A DNA stretch of 64,000 bases, taken from positions 1-64,000 of the forward strand of contig CAZXEN010000003.1 of the NCBI GenBank assembly GCA_964639765.1, written 5' to 3'. The stretch is from Scybalousia_A sp964639765 (GTDB lineage: Bacteria; Bacteroidota; Bacteroidia; Bacteroidales; P3). Both the position numbers and the translations under genes were made by a program. The notes under the pieces are model-generated. The model had not been told where the DNA came from. It made no database searches and saw only the letters and a list, made by a program, of their open reading frames with translations. Shown piece after piece: positions 37,461 through 45,951 of this stretch. The stretch's first letter is position 1, and each line of letters starts with the position of its first letter.

Positions 37461-37838
37461 GAGATAGTATCTATAAGCCGGGTTCTGTCGAGTTCTATCA
37501 TTAATCTAGACCATACTTTGCAATATGGTTCAATCATCCTACCCCCCAACTTTTGCCGAGCAAGCATTAATAGTTGGTATATTTGGACTTTCAACGCATA
37601 AGGTTTGCACAAAAAGATTATCACTAAGCTTTCCTACAGGCTCTTACCCTGTTTTTCCACCCTTACCTATAAAAACAGAATGAAAATTTTTATAGGCGGT
37701 TATTTTCTGTTGCACTTTCTGTCAATAGTTTCCTATTGCCTGTCTGTTAGGCAGTATGCTGCTCTGTGTTGCCCGGACTTTCCTCTCAAAGAACTACCAT
37801 TCTCTCAGCGATAGAACAATACTATCCCCTACTCTTTT
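37461..37838 (-). ncRNA. rnpB: RNase P RNA (bacterial type A)
   Basis: This is the catalytic RNA that matures tRNA 5' ends. On the minus strand the 5' end pairs GATAGTAT with ATACTATC at the 3' end (helix P1). The universal GAGGAAAGTCCGGGC block (CR I) lies near 37773-37787. The TAGGAAAGCTTAGTGATAA region is internal, and the 3' part ends CGACAGAACCCGGCTTAT, the classic conserved tail. Ends are approximate. A TAATTTTG box is at 37857-37850 and a run of Ts follows the 3' end on the minus strand. It fills most of the 541-base gap between typA and the dehydrogenase. Confidence 0.95.
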
Positions 37839-37849
37839 TTTTCTGGTTG

Positions 37850-37857
37850 CAAAATTA
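37850..37857 (-). promoter_or_regulatory. -7 promoter box (TAATTTTG) for rnpB
   Basis: The minus strand reads TAATTTTG about 12 bases before the predicted 5' end of the RNA. Confidence 0.65.
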
Positions 37858-37922
37858 CAACTAAATCACAAATCAGCCAAAACTAAAACAAATTTAATAT
37901 TGTAATTTAGTCTTTGTCTTTC

Positions 37923-38867
37923 TTATTTTGAAAGCCATTTTTCAATATTTGCAACAACAATCTCTATTCTTTTGTCAAAACTCTCCCTTGTAGCGTAGGC
38001 TATATGAGGAACACATATACAATTCTTTGCATTCAACAACGGATGATTTTGTTCCAATGGAGGTTCTGTCTCATAAACATCCATACCTGCTCCTGCAAGT
38101 CTGTCATTATTCAGAGCATCTGCCAAATCATTTGAATTTACGACCTTGCCTCTTGAAGTATTTATCAAAACAGCAGAAGGTTTACAAAGTTGCAAAGCTT
38201 TTTTATCTATCATATTTTCTGTCTCCTCTGTCAAAGGAACGTGTAAAGAGATGATATCTGAGTTTTTCATCAGTGTTTCAAAATCCACATACTCCACATC
38301 TTCTCTTTCCATAACTAAATTTGAATGATGAGAATAAGCCAAGACCTTTGCTCCAAAAGCTTTCAACAATAATGCAGTACGTTTGCCAATTGCTCCGACA
38401 CCAATCAATCCCACTGTCCTGTTCTTTAACTCCAAACCCAAGAAATTGTTTCTTGATCCGTTGTTTCTTATATCCTTGTCAAAAGAACTTATCTTCCTAA
38501 GAACATCAAGCATAAGTCCTATTGTCAATTCACTTACTGCTTCTGTTGCATAACCCGAAGCGTTAAGAACTGTTATATTCCTTTCACTGCAATATTTTGT
38601 ATCTATATGGTCTATTCCTGTAAATGCAACAGCAAGAAGCTGAAGTTTAGGACATTTCTCCAAAACACTTTTGCTCAAAGGAATATTTGAGATTATAGCT
38701 ACATCATTATCTGCTATTCTTTCCACAAGTGTTTGTTCATCTTCTTTTCTATCATAATACATACGGAACTCACACTTATACTTGGCAAACAACTGTTTTA
38801 TCTCTTCTTCCTTTTCTTTGCTGATTCCTATTGGTTCCACAGCAACGATTTTTAAATTCTCTTTCAT
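37923..38867 (-). CDS. D-2-hydroxyacid dehydrogenase (NAD-dependent)
   Basis: This 314-residue cytoplasmic oxidoreductase of the D-isomer-specific 2-hydroxyacid dehydrogenase family interconverts a 2-oxoacid and its D-hydroxyacid. The nucleotide-binding loop is GLIGVGAIG (about 154-162). The catalytic arginine lies in NTSRGKVV, the glutamate in YETEPP and the histidine in VPHIAYAT. The exact substrate (glycerate, lactate, hydroxyisocaproate) cannot be told. An inverted repeat lies in its leader at 38896-38935. It may be read from the bcd-etf operon or separately. Confidence 0.85.
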   Translation of the reverse strand: MKENLKIVAVEPIGISKEKEEEIKQLFAKYKCEFRMYYDRKEDEQTLVERIADNDVAIISNIPLSKSVLEKCPKLQLLAVAFTGIDHIDTKYCSERNITVLNASGYATEAVSELTIGLMLDVLRKISSFDKDIRNNGSRNNFLGLELKNRTVGLIGVGAIGKRTALLLKAFGAKVLAYSHHSNLVMEREDVEYVDFETLMKNSDIISLHVPLTEETENMIDKKALQLCKPSAVLINTSRGKVVNSNDLADALNNDRLAGAGMDVYETEPPLEQNHPLLNAKNCICVPHIAYATRESFDKRIEIVVANIEKWLSK

Positions 38868-38895
38868 ACTACCAATATTATATTTATCTTATGTG

Positions 38896-38935
38896 AAAGA
38901 GGACTTTAAGGACAGATGACCTTAAAACCCTCTTT
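38896..38935. repeat. imperfect inverted repeat between etfA and the dehydrogenase gene
   Basis: Arms of 16 bases, AAAGAGGACTTTAAGG and CCTTAAAACCCTCTTT, pair at 14 of 16 positions with an 8-base loop. Neither strand has a T run after the hairpin, so a standard terminator is not supported. In the minus-strand mRNA it would lie between etfA and the next start. Confidence 0.6.
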
Positions 38936-38957
38936 AAAAAAAATCTTTTAAACTAAA

Positions 38958-39959
38958 TTATTTTACCTCCTGTTTAAGTCTTTCTGTAAGCATTGGTACT
39001 ATTTTGTGCAAATCTCCAACAATACCAAGGTCTGCCAATTGCATTATAGGAGCATATTTGTCTTTATTGATTGCAACAATAAACTCACTTGACTCCATAC
39101 CTGCGATATGTTGTATAGCACCAGAGATACCACAAGCCATATACAAGTCCGGTCTTACGGTTTTACCTGTTTGTCCTACTTGACGTTCACTTGGCATTAC
39201 TCCAGCATCAACCATTGCTCTTGAAGAAGAAACTTCTCCCTTAAGAACATTTGCAAGAGCTTCCAGTTTCTTGAATCCTTCTGTATTGGCAACACCTCTA
39301 CCTCCTGAAACAAGAACCTTAGCCTCAGTAATATCAACCTTGGATTCTTTCTTTACAGTTTCAAGAACTTTAACTCTGAATTTATCTTTTTGGAAATTAA
39401 CTTTGTAGTCTAAAACTTCTCCTTTACGTGTGTCGTCTTTGGCCATACGTTGCATAACACCAGGACGTACAGTACTCATCTGAGGACGGTGATTTGGACA
39501 AACGATGGTTGCCATAAGATTTCCTCCGAATGCAGGACGGGTACTCCAAAGTTCCTTGTCTTCTTCATTTATTTCCAATTTTGTACAGTCTGCTGTCAGA
39601 CCTGTAACAACTCTTGCAGAAACTCTTGGACCAAGATCTCTTCCTATTGTTGTTGAGCCTATCAAAACAATTGAAGGTTTCTTTTCGTTTATCATCTGTG
39701 CAATAGCCTGAGTATAAGGTTCTGTAGTATAAACTGCAAGACTTTCATCTTCAACTAAAAGAACTTTATCTGCACCATAGCTGATTAATTCATTGGCTTG
39801 TGCTTTTATGTTGTTACCAAGAAACATTGCATATACTTCCTGACCAAGATTATCTGCCAATTCTCTTGCTTTTCCCAAAAGTTCCAAACCTACGTTTTGT
39901 ATTTTGCCTTCTCTCTGCTCAACAAAAACAAATATATTTTTATATTCTTCTTTATTCAT
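38958..39959 (-). CDS. etfA: electron transfer flavoprotein, alpha subunit
   Basis: This 333-residue FAD-binding alpha subunit passes electrons between the acyl-CoA dehydrogenase and its partner. The C-terminal FAD domain shows SRAMVDAGVMPSERQVGQTGKTVRPDLYMACGISGAIQHIAGM (about 240-285), with the loop residues characteristic of the subunit, then INKD and ADLGIVGDLHKIVP. It is directly downstream of etfB, with the acyl-CoA dehydrogenase upstream of both. The sequence and gene order resemble clostridial and Acidaminococcus Etfs, some of which bifurcate electrons. Confidence 0.95.
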   Translation of the reverse strand: MNKEEYKNIFVFVEQREGKIQNVGLELLGKARELADNLGQEVYAMFLGNNIKAQANELISYGADKVLLVEDESLAVYTTEPYTQAIAQMINEKKPSIVLIGSTTIGRDLGPRVSARVVTGLTADCTKLEINEEDKELWSTRPAFGGNLMATIVCPNHRPQMSTVRPGVMQRMAKDDTRKGEVLDYKVNFQKDKFRVKVLETVKKESKVDITEAKVLVSGGRGVANTEGFKKLEALANVLKGEVSSSRAMVDAGVMPSERQVGQTGKTVRPDLYMACGISGAIQHIAGMESSEFIVAINKDKYAPIMQLADLGIVGDLHKIVPMLTERLKQEVK

Positions 39960-40019
39960 ATCTCTTAACTTTTTTATAACAAGTCAAATATCAAATATTA
40001 TTCAACAAAAATAGACTTA

Positions 40020-40802
40020 TTAGATTATATGTTTTTCTTTAAGTTTGTTAATGATTATCTCAACAGCCTCTTCTGCTTCTACTTCAAAGACTTCTCCTTG
40101 ACCTTTGACAGCCTTGGCAAATGATTTCTTAACATTGGTTGGAGAACCTTTCTTTCCAAGTTTTTCTTCCTCAACCTTTATGTTATCCACTGTCCAAGTC
40201 TCTATTTCTTTGTCAAAACATTCCACGATACCACTTACACTCATATAGCGTGGCTTGTAAGAAGAGGCCAAAACACTGACCAGACAAGGCATATCAACCT
40301 GAACCATTTGATAACCATCTTCCAATTGTTTCTTGATTGTAAGAGTCTTGTTGCCATCAAACTTGCAGTCTTCAAGATATGTCACCTGAGGAATATCCAA
40401 ATGCTCTGCTAATTCAGGACCTACTTGTGCTGTATCACCGTCTATTGCCTGACGTCCTGTAATAACAAGGTCATAACCCAACTCTTTTAATGCACCGCTA
40501 AGAGCATATGATGTAGCCAATGTATCTGCTCCACCCAGTCTTCTGTCTGTAAGAAGTATTGCTCTGTCTGCTCCCATGGCAAGAGATTCTCTAAGAATGG
40601 CTTCTGCTTGAGGCAAACCCATAGTAATCACTGTTACCTTAGCACCAAACTCATCTTTCATTCTAAGTGCAAGTTCCAATCCACCTTTATCATCTGGATT
40701 CATAATAGAAGGAACTCCTTCTCTGATTAACGTACCTGTTTTTGGGTCTATCTTCACCTCTGTTGTGTCAGGCACTTGTTTTATACAAACTACTATATTC
40801 AT
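40020..40802 (-). CDS. etfB: electron transfer flavoprotein, beta subunit
   Basis: This 260-residue beta subunit begins MNIVVCIKQVPDTTEVKID and contains NPDDKGGLELAL, VTVITMGLPQA, LLTDRRLGGADTLATSYAL and GRQAIDGDTAQVGPELAEHL. These blocks closely follow the clostridial/Acidaminococcus EtfB, in which the second flavin is FAD and NADH is the electron donor. The AMP-type mitochondrial EtfB differs in this region. Bifurcation of NADH electrons to crotonyl-CoA and ferredoxin is therefore plausible but not proven by sequence. It lies between bcd and etfA. Confidence 0.95.
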   Translation of the reverse strand: MNIVVCIKQVPDTTEVKIDPKTGTLIREGVPSIMNPDDKGGLELALRMKDEFGAKVTVITMGLPQAEAILRESLAMGADRAILLTDRRLGGADTLATSYALSGALKELGYDLVITGRQAIDGDTAQVGPELAEHLDIPQVTYLEDCKFDGNKTLTIKKQLEDGYQMVQVDMPCLVSVLASSYKPRYMSVSGIVECFDKEIETWTVDNIKVEEEKLGKKGSPTNVKKSFAKAVKGQGEVFEVEAEEAVEIIINKLKEKHII

Positions 40803-40874
40803 TGTTTTCTATTTTCTTATTAATTAAACTTTACCAAAAGATGCTGAATTCAAACTTCAACACTTTTATTTTTT

Positions 40875-42014
40875 TTATTTAAGCAAACTAGCTGCAATAA
40901 CCATACGTTGTACTTCTGATGTTCCTTCGTAGATTTCTGTAATCTTGGCATCACGGAACATTCTCTCAACAGGATATTCTCTTGTGTAGCCATAACCACC
41001 ATGGAATTGGATTGCTTTTGTTGTCATTTCCATTGCAACTTCAGCAGCAAACAATTTTGCCATGGAAGCATCTTTGCTATGAGGCAAACCTTTGTCTATT
41101 CTGTCTGCGGCACTTCTGACCAAAAATCTTGCAGCATTTATTTTTGTTTCAAGATTAGCAAGTTGAAACTGAGTATTCTGGAATTGTCCTATAGCTCTTC
41201 CAAACTGTTTTCTTTCCTTAACATATTTCACTGTTTCGTCCATCGCTCCTTGTGCAATTCCCAAAGCTTGAGAAGCAATCCCCAAACGACCTCCGTCCAA
41301 AGTCATCATTGCTATCTTGAAACCTTTTCCTTCTTTACCAAGTAAATTCTCTTTTGGTACTTCGCAATTTTCAAATATCAGCTCACAAGTAGCACTTCCT
41401 CTGATACCAAGCTTCTTTTCTTTCTTTCCAATAGAGAAACCTTTGTAGCCTCTCTCAACTATGAAAGCAGAAATTCCCTTTGTTCCCAAGGATTTGTCTG
41501 TCATTGCAAACACAACATAAACATTGGCATAAGAAGCATTGGTGATAAAAATCTTACTTCCGTTAAGTATCCATTTGTCTCCTGCATCCACAGCTGTAGT
41601 CTGCTGCATTGCAGCATCTGTTCCTGCATTAGGCTCTGTAAGGCCAAAAGCTCCTATCCATTCTCCCGAAGCAAGCTTAGGAAGATATTTGTTTTTCTGT
41701 TCTTCTGTTCCGAACATAAGGATAGGTTCTGCACATAGAGAAGTATGAGCAGAGACAACAACACCTGTTGTTGCACATACTCTACTCAATTCTTCCACTG
41801 CCATGGAATACATTTGAGTTGTACCTCCTTGTCCGCCGTATTGTTTTGGAATAGGAATACCCATGATACCTATCTTTGCCATTTTTTCTACTGTTTCCAT
41901 TGGAAATCTTTCCTGCTCGTCTATTTCAGCAGCCAATGGTTTAACTTCATTTTCCGCAAACTCTCTTATCATCTGCAGAAACAAATTTTCCTGTTTTGTT
42001 AAACTGAAATCCAT
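40875..42014 (-). CDS. bcd: acyl-CoA dehydrogenase, probably butyryl-CoA dehydrogenase
   Basis: This 379-residue FAD-dependent short-chain acyl-CoA dehydrogenase has FAD-binding signature segments AFGLTEPNAGTDAA (about 123-136) and ITNASYANVYVVFAMTD. The catalytic base is the glutamate of IYEGTSEVQRMVIA (about Glu363), in the position used by short-chain enzymes. With etfB and etfA directly downstream it forms the bcd-etfBA cluster that reduces crotonyl-CoA to butyryl-CoA in fermenters. Crotonase, thiolase and hydroxybutyryl-CoA dehydrogenase are not in the window. Confidence 0.93.
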   Translation of the reverse strand: MDFSLTKQENLFLQMIREFAENEVKPLAAEIDEQERFPMETVEKMAKIGIMGIPIPKQYGGQGGTTQMYSMAVEELSRVCATTGVVVSAHTSLCAEPILMFGTEEQKNKYLPKLASGEWIGAFGLTEPNAGTDAAMQQTTAVDAGDKWILNGSKIFITNASYANVYVVFAMTDKSLGTKGISAFIVERGYKGFSIGKKEKKLGIRGSATCELIFENCEVPKENLLGKEGKGFKIAMMTLDGGRLGIASQALGIAQGAMDETVKYVKERKQFGRAIGQFQNTQFQLANLETKINAARFLVRSAADRIDKGLPHSKDASMAKLFAAEVAMEMTTKAIQFHGGYGYTREYPVERMFRDAKITEIYEGTSEVQRMVIAASLLK

Positions 42015-42061
42015 TGTTATATGTTTTACTTAGTTAAAATATTATTTCAAAAATAAAAGAA

Positions 42062-42069
42062 CAAAATTA
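42062..42069 (-). promoter_or_regulatory. -7 promoter box (TAATTTTG) for the bcd-etfBA operon
   Basis: The minus strand reads TAATTTTG 47 bases upstream of the bcd ATG. Confidence 0.5.
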
Positions 42070-42153
42070 TAAAAAAATTATGATAGTACAAGATTTAAAG
42101 CAAAAAAAATAAAAATATGCTGTAAAAAAATGGCAAAATAGGGAAAAAAACTA

Positions 42154-42161
42154 TATCTTTG
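42154..42161 (+). promoter_or_regulatory. -7 promoter box (TATCTTTG) for rmuC
   Basis: TATCTTTG lies 35 bases before the rmuC ATG, a full match to TAnnTTTG. Confidence 0.55.
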
Positions 42162-42196
42162 CATAAGTTATTTAACCATTAAATTTTCAATTCATC

Positions 42197-43831
42197 ATGC
42201 AAACAGAACTAATACTATTGATTGTATCCGTGCTATTGACTATGGTGTCAATATGCCTGTTTTTCCTCAGCAGCCGTTCAGCAAAGAAAAGACCGGACAC
42301 CGACAGTGTATCTTTGAAAGAAGAAAATATCAAGTTGGAGGTGAATATCTCTGCCGTGCAGAAACAATTGGAAGAAAAACAGCAGGAAATAGAAAACCTG
42401 AACAAAACCCTCAGGGACTACAACCTGCAAAACAAGGAACTTTCCAACGATGTGGTACGCTCAAAAAAGAATGACGAGTTTATACAGGAGAAATTAAAGG
42501 AAAAAAGGCTGATAATAGAGGAACTGAATCAAAAACTTGAGGCTATTTCTTTAGACAATAAGGAAAAAGACCAGAAAATCACTGCCCTGAAAGGAGAAAA
42601 CGATGTCATCAACGAAAAATTAAACAACATCATCTCTGCAAATCAGAAACGTGAAGAAGAATATCAAAAACTACAGGAAGAATACAAGACATTACATAAG
42701 GAAAATACTCAGGCAAATGCTTTATTGCAGGGCGAAAGAGAAAAAAATCAAAATCTTGAACGTGCTTTTGATGAATACAAACAGTCCTTGGAAAAACTAA
42801 ACAAGCAAAATGAGGAGCATATACAGAACATCACCAACAAGATATTGGAAGAAAAGACCAAAAAATTCTCCGAGAACAACACAAAGGAAATGGAAAACAT
42901 CGTCCTGCCTCTGAAAGAACAGATAAATGAGTTCAAAAAGAAAGTGGAAGACGGAAACGAGAAACAGGCAATGCTGCACACAAGCCTGAAAACCCAGATA
43001 GAAAACATCATAGCCCAAACAAAGACTATTTCGGAGGACGCTGTCAGACTTACAAACGCCCTAAAGGGAGAAAACAAGCGGGCCGGCAACTGGGGAGAAC
43101 ATATTTTGGAGACCATACTTCAAAACAGCGGCTTGCTAAAAGGCGTGCATTACCAAGCACAACAAAACATCACAACAGAAGACAAGCAAAGACTGATACC
43201 GGATTTTATTGTTCATCTCCCGGGTACAGATTTCGATTCTGAAAACACAATAGTCATAGATTCCAAAGTTTCACTTGTGGCATACGAGCGTTATTTCAAT
43301 TCTGAAAATGAAGAAGAAAGAGAAATATATCTTCAGGAACATATAAAATCTGTAAGAAATCATATAGACGAACTTGCAGGCAAAAACTATGAACTTGTAA
43401 CCAAAGGAAGTTTAGGCTTTGTTATGATGTTTATTCCTATTGAACCTGCATATCTGGTTGCAGTGCAAGGAGATGCTTCTCTGTGGGATTACGCCTACAA
43501 GAAGAAAATAGTCCTGATTTCGGCTACCAATATGATTACGTCCTTGCGTCTGATTGCCGATATCTGGAAAATAGACACAAGAAACAAAGAAGCACAGTCA
43601 ATGGCTGACACTTGCGGACGTATCTACGACAAGATGCTGGGCTTTTTGGAGAGTTTTGAGAACATAGGCTCAAGTGTTGAGAAAGCAAAAGAGCAATATG
43701 AGAAAGCAAAAGGTCAGCTTATCACAGGAAAAGGAAATGTTATCAGACAACTGACAGAATTGCAAAGCAAGGGAATAAACTCCAAAAGCAAAAAATCACT
43801 GCCTCCTGCCTTTGAATCCGCAGAAGAATAA
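42197..43831 (+). CDS. rmuC: DNA recombination protein RmuC homologue
   Basis: This 544-residue RmuC-family protein limits DNA rearrangements such as inversions and is thought to have a nuclease-like fold. It has one N-terminal membrane helix (about 4-22) and a long coiled coil (about 35-265, rich in Glu, Lys and Gln). The conserved RmuC domain runs from about 285-500, with GNWGEHILETILQNSGL, PDFIVHLPG and VIDSKVSLVAYERYF. The last contains the D-x-K pair expected of the nuclease fold. It is convergent with the uncharacterised minus-strand pair, with a shared terminator between. Confidence 0.9.
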   Translation: MQTELILLIVSVLLTMVSICLFFLSSRSAKKRPDTDSVSLKEENIKLEVNISAVQKQLEEKQQEIENLNKTLRDYNLQNKELSNDVVRSKKNDEFIQEKLKEKRLIIEELNQKLEAISLDNKEKDQKITALKGENDVINEKLNNIISANQKREEEYQKLQEEYKTLHKENTQANALLQGEREKNQNLERAFDEYKQSLEKLNKQNEEHIQNITNKILEEKTKKFSENNTKEMENIVLPLKEQINEFKKKVEDGNEKQAMLHTSLKTQIENIIAQTKTISEDAVRLTNALKGENKRAGNWGEHILETILQNSGLLKGVHYQAQQNITTEDKQRLIPDFIVHLPGTDFDSENTIVIDSKVSLVAYERYFNSENEEEREIYLQEHIKSVRNHIDELAGKNYELVTKGSLGFVMMFIPIEPAYLVAVQGDASLWDYAYKKKIVLISATNMITSLRLIADIWKIDTRNKEAQSMADTCGRIYDKMLGFLESFENIGSSVEKAKEQYEKAKGQLITGKGNVIRQLTELQSKGINSKSKKSLPPAFESAEE

Positions 43832-43837
43832 TCAACA

Positions 43838-43872
43838 ACAAAAAAGACGGCTAAACAACGCCGTCTTTTCTT
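43838..43872. terminator. bidirectional terminator between rmuC and the 691-residue gene
   Basis: A perfect ten-base stem, AAAAGACGGC/GCCGTCTTTT, has an eight-base loop and is flanked by As and Ts, so it can act on both strands. Confidence 0.85.
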
Positions 43873-43875
43873 ATG

Positions 43876-45951
43876 TTATCTGTGTTTTTCAAAAACCTTC
43901 AGGACATCGCACTTTCTGATATAGTCTGTCTGTGCCTTAGGATTTTGTTTCACGTATGCGTATAATTCATTCAAGTACTTATATTTCAAGGATTTTTTGT
44001 TTGCCTGTCTGAATACGAACTCATCTTTGCTGTAATCAAAGTCAAATATCGCCCATTCGTCTTTAGGAATATAGGCAAGGGCATACATAGATTTTGTCTT
44101 CAGGCTATGGTTGTCTGACTTTTTGGCAACATTAAGATATTTCTCAGCCTCTTTCACAAAGTCCTTTTGCCAATCTTTTGCCTTTTCTGTATAGGCAGAG
44201 TAGTAATAGTCTGTCAGATACCAGCATTGTCCAGCGTATGAAGCCTGATAGTATCTTGTAGCCAAGGAATATGCTGTTTCATTCTTCTTTTCTGTATTTG
44301 TTTCTGTTGAATATTGTTTCAAAAGGTCAAGCATCTCGTTGCAGAAAGTTATCTTCTGGTTTATTCTCATTGTCTGCGGTTCCGCCATTTCTTCCCAGTC
44401 TTCCTCCAAAGCCTGATTGACAAACCATCGTTCAAGTTTATAGTCTCTTCTTTGCATATAGTAAGCAACGGCTTGTGTGTTTATGTAATCCATAGGCACG
44501 TTTTTCAAATAGGAGACAGCCTTTGCAAACTCTCCTTGTGAAATATACTTGGTTCCAATAAGATCATCAAAGTAGAACTTGTCTATTTTTACTTGTTTTC
44601 TTATATATTCCTCAAAAGGATTGCTGTTCCTTGTGTCTGCAAATTTTCTGAAATCTATTATTCTTTCAGCTGAAACGTTTTGCAATTCATCATAATATTC
44701 ACCATAAGCAGAAACAAAATAGTCCTTGTTTCCATAAAATTCCATGTTGTCAAGGAACTGCTCCTTATCATTCACCATTAAAAGAGAAAGAACCATATTT
44801 TTGTTGTTCAATCTGTTGTAATAAGGAACAAGACATTTTATTATTATTCTGTCTTTTGCATTCAAATAATGTTTTCTGTCAGGACTGTTTTGTTTTATCT
44901 TGCTGTCCAGCCATTGCATCTCATTGTTTATATAGACAAAGTCCAAATCCTTGTCGCAGGAGTATATCAGAAACTTTATACAATGGGCATTGTCTTTTAC
45001 GGTTGCCTTTGAATTGCAGGACATTGCCTTGTTTATATATTCTTTTGCCTTATTGTTGTTGCCAAAAATATGCTCTATCATCGCACAAGCGCTGTTCCAT
45101 AAGCACAAATCAGCCTTCTTCTCCCTTATTACTCTGTTTGCAAAATCAAGAAATTCCGCAACTTCCGATTTTTCCACCATTTCATAATCTACACATTCGC
45201 AAAACTCATCAAAACTGTCCTGCACTCTGTTCACATAGTCCTGGACCAGATAATAAAGAGCCTCGGATTTAGGATTATTCTTATACACTTGCTTTATGCC
45301 TGTCAGACTTCTGTGCTGTCTGAACATCCATTTTATGCTCAGATAATCTTCGTTATGGGCAAATATTTCCAAAGCCTTGTCGTTTTCTCCTGTATTGTAC
45401 AAAGCACCTGCATAATAATTCTCTATCATCTCCTTGTAAACAGAGTTAGGAAGGTTCTTTGCTTTCTTGTTCCAGAAAGAAATGATATCATTATAGTTGT
45501 CTTCCAAAGTAGAAAAACGAACATATAGCAAAGCATATTGGGCTTTCAGTCTCTCACCGTTATAGTTCAGGGCCTTGTTTATCATCTTTGGAACAACAAT
45601 TTTCGAATTGTTTAAATCCTCTTTTGTCGGATAGTTCCAAGTATCTATAAATTCTGTTGAATAATAAAGATATATGTTAAGGCAATTAAGATACTCCACC
45701 ATCTCATTGTCTTTCCTGTTCTTTGCAAAATCCATTATCTCAGTCCTATAAGCAGAATAATCATCATACTTTCCGTTGGTATATTCCGCCCAGAACCTGT
45801 TTATCCGTTCTGTTTTGCTGCTTACGGTGTTTACAGGGGCAACAAACATCATATAATAGTTGTGGGTTATACCCAAACCACAGGCATTTGCCTGACTGAC
45901 AAACAAGAGACTCACTATACTAATGAGCAAAAATCTTTTTATATTCTTCAT
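43876..45951 (-). CDS. exported helical-repeat protein, unknown function
   Basis: I do not recognise a named family. The 691-residue protein has a signal peptide of about 23 residues ending QANAC, so lipidation at that cysteine is conceivable but the lipobox is poor. The mature chain is almost entirely alpha-helical with TPR-like pairs, for example LKAQYALLYVRFSTLEDNYNDI, NYYAGALYNTGENDKALEIFAHNEDYLS and ISQGEFAKAVSYLKNVPMDYINTQAV. Tyr, Asn and Lys are abundant. Its start lies 32 bases inside the upstream lipoprotein gene, so the two are translated from one mRNA and probably work together at the cell envelope. Confidence 0.75.
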   Translation of the reverse strand: MKNIKRFLLISIVSLLFVSQANACGLGITHNYYMMFVAPVNTVSSKTERINRFWAEYTNGKYDDYSAYRTEIMDFAKNRKDNEMVEYLNCLNIYLYYSTEFIDTWNYPTKEDLNNSKIVVPKMINKALNYNGERLKAQYALLYVRFSTLEDNYNDIISFWNKKAKNLPNSVYKEMIENYYAGALYNTGENDKALEIFAHNEDYLSIKWMFRQHRSLTGIKQVYKNNPKSEALYYLVQDYVNRVQDSFDEFCECVDYEMVEKSEVAEFLDFANRVIREKKADLCLWNSACAMIEHIFGNNNKAKEYINKAMSCNSKATVKDNAHCIKFLIYSCDKDLDFVYINNEMQWLDSKIKQNSPDRKHYLNAKDRIIIKCLVPYYNRLNNKNMVLSLLMVNDKEQFLDNMEFYGNKDYFVSAYGEYYDELQNVSAERIIDFRKFADTRNSNPFEEYIRKQVKIDKFYFDDLIGTKYISQGEFAKAVSYLKNVPMDYINTQAVAYYMQRRDYKLERWFVNQALEEDWEEMAEPQTMRINQKITFCNEMLDLLKQYSTETNTEKKNETAYSLATRYYQASYAGQCWYLTDYYYSAYTEKAKDWQKDFVKEAEKYLNVAKKSDNHSLKTKSMYALAYIPKDEWAIFDFDYSKDEFVFRQANKKSLKYKYLNELYAYVKQNPKAQTDYIRKCDVLKVFEKHR

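Noticed and set aside
38896..38935. Rho-independent terminator of etfA
   Set aside because: No T run follows the hairpin on the minus strand, so it is listed only as an inverted repeat.
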